Source: Deltaproteobacteria bacterium
GTDB taxonomy: Bacteria; Myxococcota_A; UBA796; UBA2385
Reading direction: 5' to 3'
Length of the DNA stretch: 8,838 bases
NCBI GenBank assembly: GCA_015489145.1
Contig: WGAH01000488.1
Location: forward strand, 1-8,838
This document shows, one piece after another, positions 1-6,031 of this stretch. The position numbers and the translations under genes are program-made. How positions within the stretch are numbered: position 1 is the first letter of the stretch; the number at the start of each line of letters is the position of its first letter. The notes beneath the pieces are model-generated. The model did no database searches, had not been told where the DNA came from, and worked only from the letters and a program-made list of their open reading frames with translations.

Positions 1-1
1 G

Positions 2-1030
2 CCCCTCGCCCCGCCCCTCCAGGTCTTCGGCGTCGACTACGACCTCGACGTGGTGCTCTCCACCCGGAACACCGGCTGGCAGATGCACGAGTACGCCCGG
101 ATCGCCACCCCCGAGGGCCCGGTCTGGCTCGCCAAGGACGCCGACCTCGACCGGGTCCAGACGATCACGACGGACCGGCCGGACCTCGACCGCATCGCCG
201 CCGAGATCCCCGTGCCCCGCCACCCGGGTCCCCTGCGGGTGCGGGACGCCAGCGAGGGCGACCGCGTCGTGCTGCACATCGAGACGACCACCCCCCGCGA
301 CGAGGCGGTGGTGGTGGACGTGGAGGCGCGGCTGCCCGAGCGCCCGCCCCGCAAGCGCAACGGCAGCACGATGGGCCACAGCCGGCAGGCGGTGGCCGCG
401 GTGCTCGACCTCACGCGCATGGGCCGGCGGGTGAAGGCCCGCGTCAGCATCGACGGGAAGCGCCGCCGCTTCGCCCGCATCGCCGGCCTCGTGCCCGTGC
501 GCTTCCTCCTGAGCCAGGCGCAGGGGGGCATCGCCGTGGCGAGCTACCGGGTCACGCCCACCGAGGGCGGCTTCGTCCTCGAGCGCCCGGGCCCGGACCC
601 GCGCGACCCGGCCACCGGCGAGCCCGGCTGGCCCACCCGCGCCACCGAGCTGTGGGCCGCGGACGGCGAGCTGAGCACCACCACCACGGCGCTCAACCGC
701 TTCGAGTACCGCTTCGTCGACGGCGGCCTGGCCCGGGCCACGGTCTTCCAGGTCGGCCGCGACGTCCCGGTCTTCGAGCTCTGGCTCGACCCGGCCCTGC
801 CCGACCTCCGCCGCCCCTTCGAGGGCCGCGCCACCAGCCGCTTCCGCATGGACGTCAACGGCCAGGAAGGGCACGGCACCGGCACCGTGAGCGCCTGGTG
901 GGAGGACGCCCGCACCGTCGCCCTCGCGGTCGAGCCCACCGCCCCCTGGTGGCTCGCCGACCGTCCCATGGCGGGCACGATCCGCTACGAGGACGACGGC
1001 AGCGTGGTGTTCACCATGTCCCGCCGCTGA
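2..1030 (+). CDS. Hypothetical protein, 5' end cut by window edge
   Basis: I do not recognise this protein. The frame is open from base 2 to a TGA at 1028-1030, giving 342 visible residues. The first candidate starts are GTG codons at 50 and 53, but neither has a Shine-Dalgarno sequence. The translation before them (LQVFGVDYDLD) reads like ordinary protein, so the real start probably lies left of the window. The visible part is soluble-looking: no membrane segment, no cysteine, many Asp, Glu and Arg, and alternating hydrophobic/polar stretches suggesting beta structure. A strongly basic stretch (about residues 110-160, including PRKRNG and GKRRRFARIAG) separates an N-terminal part from a C-terminal part rich in Trp and aromatics that ends GSVVFTMSRR. 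It converges on the lipoprotein gene across a GC hairpin. Consistent third-position G/C and the match of the stop to the hairpin support a real gene; function is unknown. Confidence 0.75.
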   Translation, partial: PLAPPLQVFGVDYDLDVVLSTRNTGWQMHEYARIATPEGPVWLAKDADLDRVQTITTDRPDLDRIAAEIPVPRHPGPLRVRDASEGDRVVLHIETTTPRDEAVVVDVEARLPERPPRKRNGSTMGHSRQAVAAVLDLTRMGRRVKARVSIDGKRRRFARIAGLVPVRFLLSQAQGGIAVASYRVTPTEGGFVLERPGPDPRDPATGEPGWPTRATELWAADGELSTTTTALNRFEYRFVDGGLARATVFQVGRDVPVFELWLDPALPDLRRPFEGRATSRFRMDVNGQEGHGTGTVSAWWEDARTVALAVEPTAPWWLADRPMAGTIRYEDDGSVVFTMSRR

Positions 1031-1038
1031 ACGCACGA

Positions 1039-1069
1039 ACCCCCGCGCCGCCGGGAGCGACGCGGGGGT
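1039..1069. terminator. GC hairpin between convergent genes, likely bidirectional terminator
   Basis: A perfect 9-bp inverted repeat, ACCCCCGCG (1039-1047) and CGCGGGGGT (1061-1069), encloses a 13-nt loop. It lies in the 57-bp gap between the stop of the hypothetical protein (1030) and the stop of the lipoprotein gene on the other strand (1088). There is no T tract on either side, so it is not a classical intrinsic terminator, although T-less hairpins are common at gene ends in very GC-rich genomes. Position and perfect pairing are seen directly; the terminator role is inferred. Confidence 0.5.
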
Positions 1070-1087
1070 CGGTCGGCGGGAGGGGGA

Positions 1088-1621
1088 CTAGCCGCCCCAG
1101 GTGCCGTACATCTCGTTGCAGCCGAGGGCGTCGTAGTAGCTGGACTCGTTGCCCCAGACCCAGCACATGTCGTTGCCGCCCCAGGTCGGGTCGCTGTAGA
1201 GGTAGTAGGTGATGCGGCCGTCCTGCTCGGCGGAGAACACGGTCTCGGTGCTGTCGTCGAGGTCGGTCGGGTCGCCGCCGTAGGAGAGCGTGAGCGTGCC
1301 GCCGTCGCCGGCGTTGTGGCAGTAGCTCAGGACGGTGCCGTCGGTGAGGGTGTAGCCGAGGTAGCAGTCCTCGCCCGTCCAGGGGTCGTCGCTCGCGGCG
1401 GTCTCGGCCATGCCGAGCCAGTAGCCGCCGGGGCCGTCTTCGCTGATCGTGACGGTGAGGGAGTCGGAGCCGAAGGAGACCGAGACGCTGCTGGGCTCGG
1501 TGACCTCGGAGCTGCCGCCGTCGCCGGCCATGCCGGTGTCGCCGGTGTCGCCCTTGACGTCGTCGCAGGCGGCCAGGAAGAGCGCGGACGTGGCCGCGAG
1601 GGCGAGAGTGAGCTTGGTCAT
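1088..1621 (-). CDS. Small acidic lipoprotein with collagen-like Gly-X-Y segment
   Basis: A 177-residue predicted lipoprotein. The N-terminus MTKLTLALAATSALFLAAC is a type II signal peptide: Lys at 3, a hydrophobic core, and the lipobox LAAC with lipidated Cys19. Asp at positions 20 and 21 would be an inner-membrane retention signal under the E. coli Lol rule, which may not hold in this organism. Residues 24-36 (GDTGDTGMAGDGG) form a short collagen-like Gly-X-Y run, partly from a 9-bp tandem repeat (1532-1549). The mature part is acidic, rich in Asp, Ser, Gly, Tyr and Trp, with only one arginine, and has four cysteines (86, 101, 153, 168) that could form two disulfides. ATG at 1621 is chosen because GGAGG lies 8 nt upstream; another in-frame ATG at 1636 overlaps that site. 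It appears to be a single-gene transcript, convergent with the gene on its 3' side and divergent from thiG. Export and lipidation are well supported; function is unknown. Confidence 0.85.
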   Translation of the reverse strand: MTKLTLALAATSALFLAACDDVKGDTGDTGMAGDGGSSEVTEPSSVSVSFGSDSLTVTISEDGPGGYWLGMAETAASDDPWTGEDCYLGYTLTDGTVLSYCHNAGDGGTLTLSYGGDPTDLDDSTETVFSAEQDGRITYYLYSDPTWGGNDMCWVWGNESSYYDALGCNEMYGTWGG

Positions 1622-1629
1622 GGTGGTTT

Positions 1630-1634
1630 CCTCC
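1630..1634 (-). promoter_or_regulatory. Shine-Dalgarno of the lipoprotein gene
   Basis: GGAGG on the - strand, 8 nt before the ATG at 1621. It decides between two in-frame ATGs: the upstream one (1636) overlaps the ribosome site itself and would only add MEETT in front of the signal peptide. Confidence 0.7.
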
Positions 1635-1657
1635 ATCTGCCGTGGTTCGGCGCCGTC

Positions 1658-1684
1658 TATATAGCCGATCCCGGGGGCCGGCAA
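1658..1684 (-). promoter_or_regulatory. Candidate promoter of the lipoprotein gene
   Basis: The - strand contains TATATA (1663 down to 1658) inside the palindrome CTATATAG, a striking AT island in this GC-rich window and a good sigma70-type -10 box. Upstream, TTGCCG (1684 down to 1679) could be a -35 box at 15 bp spacing, matching only TTG of TTGACA. The -10 lies about 37 nt from the lipoprotein ATG, allowing a short leader. The -10 is a reasonable call; the -35 is weak. Confidence 0.4.
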
Positions 1685-1715
1685 CCACCCCGAACCCGCG
1701 GGGCCCCGATCCCGG
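1665..1715. repeat. Direct repeat CCGATCCCGG in the divergent intergenic region
   Basis: The 10-mer CCGATCCCGG occurs at 1665-1674 and again at 1706-1715, 41 bp apart (close to four helical turns). Both copies lie between the divergent lipoprotein and thiG genes, the first immediately upstream of the TATATA box. They could be paired sites for a regulator. In such GC-rich DNA a chance repeat is possible. The rest of the 184-bp gap holds no ORF and no riboswitch that I can see. Confidence 0.3.
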
Positions 1716-1805
1716 TCCCCGAAAGCTGCGCCAGGCCAGCCCGCCGGTGGGGCGCGGCGGGGCCGGCGCCGTGTGGGGCGGGAGCCGGCGGGATAGGGCG
1801 AAGCC

Positions 1806-2600
1806 ATGACCGACCCGACCCCCGCCCCGCCGCCGCTCCGCATCGCCGACTTCGAGCTGCCCTCGCGCCTGATCCTCGGCACGGGCAAGTACCCGGACTT
1901 CGAGGTGATGCGCGCCTGCCACGAGGCCGCCGGCACGAGCATGGTCACCGTGGCGATCCGCCGGGTGGACCTGTCGGCCCCCCAAGGCGCGGGCATCCTC
2001 GACTTCATCGACCGCCGGCGCATCCGGCTGCTGCCGAACACCGCCGGCTGCTACACCCCCGAGGACGCCGTCACCACCGCCTGGCTGGCCCGCGAGCTGC
2101 TCGACACGCCGCTGATCAAGCTCGAGGTCATCGGCGATGCCGACACCCTCTACCCCGACGCCGAGGGCACCCTCGAGGCCGCCCGCCGCCTGGTGGCCGA
2201 CGGCTTCACCGTCCTTCCCTACTGCCCCGACGACCCGGTGGTCTGCCAGCGCCTCGCCGAGATCGGCTGCGCGGCGGTGATGCCGCTGGCCGCCCCCATC
2301 GGCAGCGGCATGGGCATCGCCAACCCCGCCGCGCTCCGCATCATCGTCGAGCAGGCGACGGTGCCCGTCATCGTCGACGCCGGCATCGGCACCGCCAGCG
2401 ACGCCGCCCTGGCGATGGAGCTCGGCGCCGACGCCGTGCTCCTCAACACCGCGGTGGCCGGGGCCCGCGACCCGGTGAGCATGGCCGTCGCCATGCGCCA
2501 CGCCGTCGAGGCGGGCTACCTCGCCCGCGCCGCCGGGCGCATCCCCCGGCGCCTCTACGCCACCGCCAGCTCGCCCCTCGACGGCGTGATCGGCACCTGA
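1806..2600 (+). CDS. thiG: Thiazole synthase ThiG
   Basis: Cytoplasmic enzyme that builds the thiazole phosphate ring of thiamine from 1-deoxy-D-xylulose 5-phosphate, dehydroglycine and sulfur carried on ThiS thiocarboxylate. At 264 residues it has the usual length and a full set of family motifs: SRLILGTGKY (20-29), PNTAGCYTPEDAV (77-89), IKLEVIGD (104-111) with the Schiff-base lysine at K105, VLPYCPDDPVVCQRL, AAVMPLAAPIGSGMGIANP, VDAGIGTASDAALAMELGAD, and LLNTAVAGARDPVSMAVAM followed by AGRIPRRLYATASSPLDG. The beta-barrel phosphate-binding glycines are intact. The ATG at 1806 has only a weak AGGG site 7 nt upstream. A thiE/tenI-like gene follows 21 bp after the stop, so the two probably form one transcript. 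Unlike many thiamine operons, no thiS lies upstream; the neighbour there is the divergent lipoprotein gene. No fusion to ThiS or ThiE is present. Confidence 0.97.
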   Translation: MTDPTPAPPPLRIADFELPSRLILGTGKYPDFEVMRACHEAAGTSMVTVAIRRVDLSAPQGAGILDFIDRRRIRLLPNTAGCYTPEDAVTTAWLARELLDTPLIKLEVIGDADTLYPDAEGTLEAARRLVADGFTVLPYCPDDPVVCQRLAEIGCAAVMPLAAPIGSGMGIANPAALRIIVEQATVPVIVDAGIGTASDAALAMELGADAVLLNTAVAGARDPVSMAVAMRHAVEAGYLARAAGRIPRRLYATASSPLDGVIGT

Positions 2601-2610
2601 TTCCGCCCTG

Positions 2611-2616
2611 AGGAGG
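2611..2616 (+). promoter_or_regulatory. Strong Shine-Dalgarno supporting a GTG start
   Basis: AGGAGG lies 5 nt before GTG at 2622, in the short gap after thiG. It supports the GTG as the start of the ThiE/TenI-like gene and indicates independent initiation within a shared transcript. Confidence 0.75.
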
Positions 2617-2621
2617 GTCCC

Positions 2622-3272
2622 GTGCTCGTCTGGAAACCCCTCCCCCGCGTCCTGGGCATCAGCCCCGGCGAGCACCGCGTCCGGCGCGACGTCGAGTTCC
2701 TCGCCCTCGGCGCGGCGCGAGGCGGGCTGCGCGTCCTCGTGCTCCGCGAACCGCGGCTCGACGCCACCGACTACGTGGCCCTGGCCCGCCGCCTCGCCCC
2801 GGCCTTCGGCGAGGGGCTGGTGCTCCACGCCAGCCACCCCGCCGCCGCCGAGGTCGCCGCCCGGGCCGGCTGGGGACTGCACCTCCCGGCCGCCGCCCTC
2901 GCCGAGGGCGAGCGCCTCCGCCCGCGCGTGCGCGGCCTGCTCGGCGTGAGCTGCCACTCCCCCATCGAGGTCGCCGCCGCCCACCAGCTCGGCGCCGACT
3001 ACGCCTTCTACTCGCCGGTCTTCAAGCCGCTGAGCAAGGCCGGCGACCGCCGCCGCACCCTCGGGCTCCGGCGGCTGGAGGAGGTCGCCCGCTCGGCGCA
3101 GCTCCCCGTCGTGGCCCTCGGCGGCATCACCCCCCGCCGGGCCCGGCGATGCATCGAGGCCGGCGCCGCCGCGGTGGCGGCGGTCCACGCGCTGTGGGGC
3201 GAGGACCACACCCCCGAGGAGGCCGAGGCGGCCGCCCGGGAGCTGGTGGCGGCGGCGGGCGGCGGCGCGTAG
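2622..3272 (+). CDS. ThiE/TenI-family protein (thiamine phosphate synthase or thiazole tautomerase)
   Basis: A 216-residue TMP-TENI barrel protein. Seen motifs are VLVLREP (38-44, in place of the ThiE QLRxK strand), GVSCHSPIEVAAAHQLGADY (108-127, the GxSxHS signature), SPVFKPLSK (131-139) and PVVALGGITP (162-171), then an Ala-rich phosphate-site helix (GAAAVAAVHALWG). ThiE joins HMP pyrophosphate to thiazole phosphate to give thiamine phosphate; TenI instead aromatises the ThiG product. Where true ThiE has Asn-Asp (often NDR) to hold the magnesium pyrophosphate, this protein reads VLHASHP (67-73), closer to the IHRN-type sequence of Bacillus TenI. His112 matches the TenI catalytic histidine by motif, though many ThiE proteins also have it. 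Position directly after thiG fits either role. The family call is firm; the choice between the two activities is open. It converges on the acyltransferase gene with only 9 bp between stops. Confidence 0.88.
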   Translation: MLVWKPLPRVLGISPGEHRVRRDVEFLALGAARGGLRVLVLREPRLDATDYVALARRLAPAFGEGLVLHASHPAAAEVAARAGWGLHLPAAALAEGERLRPRVRGLLGVSCHSPIEVAAAHQLGADYAFYSPVFKPLSKAGDRRRTLGLRRLEEVARSAQLPVVALGGITPRRARRCIEAGAAAVAAVHALWGEDHTPEEAEAAARELVAAAGGGA

Positions 3273-3281
3273 CCCGCCCCC

Positions 3282-4367
3282 TCAGCCGTGGCGCGCGCCC
3301 GCCTCCTTGAGCCGGCGCTCGGCCTCGGCCCGGTCCAGGGCCCCCGGAAGCGGGGGGTAGTCGGTGAAGAAGGGGCGCACGTCGGTGCCCCGCACCCGGC
3401 GCCGCATCAGCATGAACTGCAGGTAGTGATCGGGGTGACGGGCGACCTGCCGCGTGAAGCGGTCGACGATCGCCTGCATGTTGACCCGGGCCTCCTCCGC
3501 GCGGTCGCCGGGGACGGGCCGGAAGGGCAGCGGCTCCTCGATGAGGATGCGGTGGCGGTCCTCGCCGGGGCGGCGGATCACGAAGGTCGGCAGCAGGGTG
3601 GCCCCGGTCTTGCGCCAGAGCTGCACCGGCTGGATCGACAGGTTCGCCTCCCGGGCCATGAAGCGCACGCGGGTCCAGGCCGTGCCGCCGCCGCCGTCGA
3701 AGGCCAGGCCGAGCACCTCGTTGCGGCGCAGGCAGTCGAAGGCCGGCCGCAGGAAGCGGAAGACGTTGATGTGCCGCACCGGCAGGCGCCGCTCCAGCTC
3801 CCAGCGGCGGGCGAGGACCTTCTCCCACAGCGGCGTGGTGCGCGTGTCGCGGAGGATGTCGGCCCACACCGGCGGCGGGGCCGAGAGCTGGTTCATCGGG
3901 TAGCCCTGGTGGCCGAGCGCCGGCATGATCATCTGGTTGGCGCCGAAGTGGCCGATGAGCACGATGGCCCCGCGGCCCGCCGCCAGCGCCCGGTCGAGGT
4001 GCTCCCGCCCCTCCACCACGCAGTAGCGGTCGATGGTGGCCGGGCTCATGTGCGGGTAGCGCAGCACCTCGATCTCGTTGAACATCGCCTCGCGGTAGGC
4101 GTCGCGAACGATGGCGTCCTCGTCGCGGGGCAGGGCGTAGGGCGGCGGGTCGCGGTCGAGGCCGAACAGGCGCCGCAGCTCGTCGCGCATCTCCTCGCCG
4201 TCGGCGGCGAGCCGGCGCACGAGGTCGCCGCCCAGCGCCCCCACCGGGTGCAGCCACCGCCGCGGCGCCCGGCGCACGAGCGCCTGCCCCGGGTAGTAGA
4301 GGGCGAGGCCGCCGAGGTCCTTGACCAGCAGGCCCGGGCGCGGCCGGCGCAGGGAGGCGACGCTCAC
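3282..4367 (-). CDS. LpxL/HtrB-like lysophospholipid acyltransferase
   Basis: A 361-residue protein of the lipid A biosynthesis acyltransferase (LPLAT) superfamily, which transfers acyl chains to lipid A precursors or other membrane lipids at the inner membrane. Visible features are a moderately hydrophobic N-terminal stretch (about 18-31), the catalytic-histidine block GAIVLIGHFGANQMIMPALG (133-152) and a conserved LGLAFDGGGG block (219-228) followed by the RVRFMAREANLSIQPVQLW region and LPTFVIRR. The family motif is HX4(D/E); here His140 is followed by Gln145 instead of an acidic residue. The rest of the block is undamaged and the frame is complete, so this looks like a divergent subfamily rather than a decayed gene. 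The GTG start at 4367 overlaps the TGA of the upstream ligase gene as GTGA, which implies translational coupling. Substrate unknown; it may acylate a non-lipid-A acceptor. Confidence 0.85.
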   Translation of the reverse strand: MSVASLRRPRPGLLVKDLGGLALYYPGQALVRRAPRRWLHPVGALGGDLVRRLAADGEEMRDELRRLFGLDRDPPPYALPRDEDAIVRDAYREAMFNEIEVLRYPHMSPATIDRYCVVEGREHLDRALAAGRGAIVLIGHFGANQMIMPALGHQGYPMNQLSAPPPVWADILRDTRTTPLWEKVLARRWELERRLPVRHINVFRFLRPAFDCLRRNEVLGLAFDGGGGTAWTRVRFMAREANLSIQPVQLWRKTGATLLPTFVIRRPGEDRHRILIEEPLPFRPVPGDRAEEARVNMQAIVDRFTRQVARHPDHYLQFMLMRRRVRGTDVRPFFTDYPPLPGALDRAEAERRLKEAGARHG

Positions 4368-5929
4368 CGCTCGTCCCGGGTCGGGTCGAGGGGCACCGCC
4401 AGGATCGCCCGCTTGTCGATCTTGCCGTTGGGCAGCTTGGGGATCTCCCGCCAGATCTCGACGACCCGCGGCACCTTGTAGACCGCGAGCCGCTCGCGGC
4501 AGTAGACCTTGAGGTCGCGGGCGGTCACGGTGGAGCCCGGCGCCAGGCGCACGACGGCGCGGGCGATCTCGCCGCGCACCCGCTCCTCGGCCCGCACGAC
4601 CACCACCTCGCGCACCTCGGGGTGCTCGCCGAGCACCGTCTCGATCTCGAGGGGGTAGACGCGAATGCCGCCGATCTTGAGCATCTCGGAGCGGCGCCCG
4701 ACGAAGTGGACGAATCCCCCGGCGTCCCGGCGCACCAGGTCGCGGGTGTGGTACCAGCCGTCGCGAAAGACGGCGGCCGTCTCGTCCGGGTTGTTGACGT
4801 AGCCGCTCACCACGGCGGGGCCGCGGATCAGCATCTCCCCCACCTCGCCGGGGGGCAGGTCGCGGCCGGCCTCGTCCACCACGCGCACCGCGTAGCCGGG
4901 CACCGGCCGTCCGGTCGCCCCGGGCACCCGCTCCCCGGGCCCGTTGGCCAGCGCGACCCCCGTGGCCTCGGTGCAGCCCCAGACCGGCAGGAAGCGCGCC
5001 CCGAAGGACCGCTCCATGCGCTCGAGGGTGTCGGCGCCGACGAAGGCCCCGCCGCTCTCGAGCACGCGCAGGCCGTCGAGGCGCTCGCCGGTGGCGACGA
5101 CGTGGTCGTGGAGCATCTCGTAGAAGCTCGGCACCGCCATCATCCAGGTGACGCCGAAGCGGCGGATCGTCGCCGCCGTGATGCGCGGGGAGAGCGTGTC
5201 GAGGATGACGAAGGGCGTCCCCGTGACCAGCGAGCGGTGGAACAGCTCGTGGGGGTGGGCGAAGACGCTGAACATCCCGAGGAACACGTCCTCGCGGCGG
5301 AAGTCGAGGGCCTCGGCGGTGGCCCGGGCGTTCTCGAGGATGTTGCGGTGGGTGGTGACGGCGCCCTTGGGGCGGCCGGTCGTGCCGGAGGTGTAGTTGT
5401 AGTAGCAGGGGTCGTCCGGGCCGACGTCCACCGCCGGCGGGGCAGCGGCGGGGGCCTGCCCGGTCCAGCTCGCGCCGTGGCGCCCGGGGCCGTCCACGTA
5501 GACGATGCGCCGGGGATCCGGCAGCTCGGGAAGCACCGTGCGGAGCACCGGGTCGAGGGCGGACTCGACGAGGACCGTGCGGATGCTCGCGGTGCGGAAC
5601 TGGTCGCGGATGTGGTCCGGGTGGAGCTTGAAGTTGACCGGGGCGGCGATGGCGCCGAGGCGCGCGAGCGCGAGGAAGCCCGTCACCACCTCGGGGCGCT
5701 TGGTGATGAGGAAGCCGACGGGCTCGCCGCGACGGAGGCCGATCCCGGCGAACAGGGCGGCGAGGCGGTCCACCTCGGCGTCCAGTCCGGCCCAGGTGAA
5801 GCGCGCGGTCTCGGAGAGGAGGGCCGGGGCCTCCGGCCACCGGCGGGCCGCCTCGCGCAGGGCCTCGCCCAGGGTGGCGGGACCGGGCGCGGCGCGGTCG
5901 GTTCGGTCGGCGGGGGTTCCCTCGGGCAT
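4364..5929 (-). CDS. AMP-forming acyl/aryl ligase (ANL superfamily)
   Basis: A 521-residue class I adenylate-forming enzyme that activates a carboxylic acid as acyl-AMP and normally passes it to CoA or a carrier protein. Core motifs are present in order: the P-loop YTSGTTGRPKG (179-189), the aromatic/acid-pocket region AVPSFYEM (265-272), VWGCTEATG (316-324, the YGxTE motif with Trp for Tyr), GWYHTRD (391-397, where the usual TGD Gly is Arg396), the hinge GRRSEMLKIGGIRVYPLEIE (411-430) and the catalytic lysine K503 in PNGKIDKR. Length and motifs fit benzoate/4-chlorobenzoate or medium-chain acyl-CoA ligases; substrate cannot be read from the sequence. No carrier-protein domain is attached. 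ATG at 5929 is preferred because GAGGAA sits just upstream; an in-frame GTG at 6007 would add 26 unlike-family residues. It is translationally coupled to the acyltransferase gene downstream, suggesting the activated acid feeds lipid acylation. Confidence 0.92.
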   Translation of the reverse strand: MPEGTPADRTDRAAPGPATLGEALREAARRWPEAPALLSETARFTWAGLDAEVDRLAALFAGIGLRRGEPVGFLITKRPEVVTGFLALARLGAIAAPVNFKLHPDHIRDQFRTASIRTVLVESALDPVLRTVLPELPDPRRIVYVDGPGRHGASWTGQAPAAAPPAVDVGPDDPCYYNYTSGTTGRPKGAVTTHRNILENARATAEALDFRREDVFLGMFSVFAHPHELFHRSLVTGTPFVILDTLSPRITAATIRRFGVTWMMAVPSFYEMLHDHVVATGERLDGLRVLESGGAFVGADTLERMERSFGARFLPVWGCTEATGVALANGPGERVPGATGRPVPGYAVRVVDEAGRDLPPGEVGEMLIRGPAVVSGYVNNPDETAAVFRDGWYHTRDLVRRDAGGFVHFVGRRSEMLKIGGIRVYPLEIETVLGEHPEVREVVVVRAEERVRGEIARAVVRLAPGSTVTARDLKVYCRERLAVYKVPRVVEIWREIPKLPNGKIDKRAILAVPLDPTRDER

Positions 5930-5932
5930 GGC

Positions 5933-5938
5933 TTCCTC
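5933..5938 (-). promoter_or_regulatory. Shine-Dalgarno of the ligase gene
   Basis: GAGGAA on the - strand, with its GAGG core 5 nt before the ATG at 5929. It favours this ATG over the more distant in-frame GTG at 6007. Confidence 0.65.
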
Positions 5939-6000
5939 GCGGTGTGGACCTCGGGGGCCGCGAAGCGCGTCCGGCGAGGCGCGCCGGGGCCGGCCGAGGG

Positions 6001-6016
6001 GCGGCACAATTGCCGC
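6001..6016. other. Small perfect hairpin in the gap between the transglutaminase and ligase genes
   Basis: GCGGCA (6001-6006) and TGCCGC (6011-6016) pair perfectly around a CAAT loop, and the centre reads CAATTG, one of few AT-rich spots here. It lies 15 bp beyond the stop of the DUF58/TgpA gene and upstream of the ligase start, in the only gap (102 bp) of the - strand cluster. It could be a weak terminator or an operator; there is no T tract. Confidence 0.3.
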
Positions 6017-6031
6017 GCCGCGCCCGGGGCG

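Noticed and set aside
1622..1805. Possible TPP riboswitch before thiG
   Set aside because: No CUGAGA-type or matching conserved core elements of the THI box could be read in the leader.
1316..2611. 431-codon + strand frame overlapping the lipoprotein and thiG
   Set aside because: It is a shadow frame: the product is Arg/His/Pro-rich without motifs and crosses the divergent intergenic region.
1011..3209. 732-codon - strand frame opposite thiG and the ThiE/TenI gene
   Set aside because: It is antisense to two genes with strong motifs, its translation is low-complexity, and it also runs through the lipoprotein gene in the wrong frame.
6005..6007. GTG at 6007 as start of the ligase
   Set aside because: The extra 26 residues are Pro/Arg-rich and unlike the family, and the codon lies inside the small hairpin. 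The ATG at 5929 has a good ribosome site.
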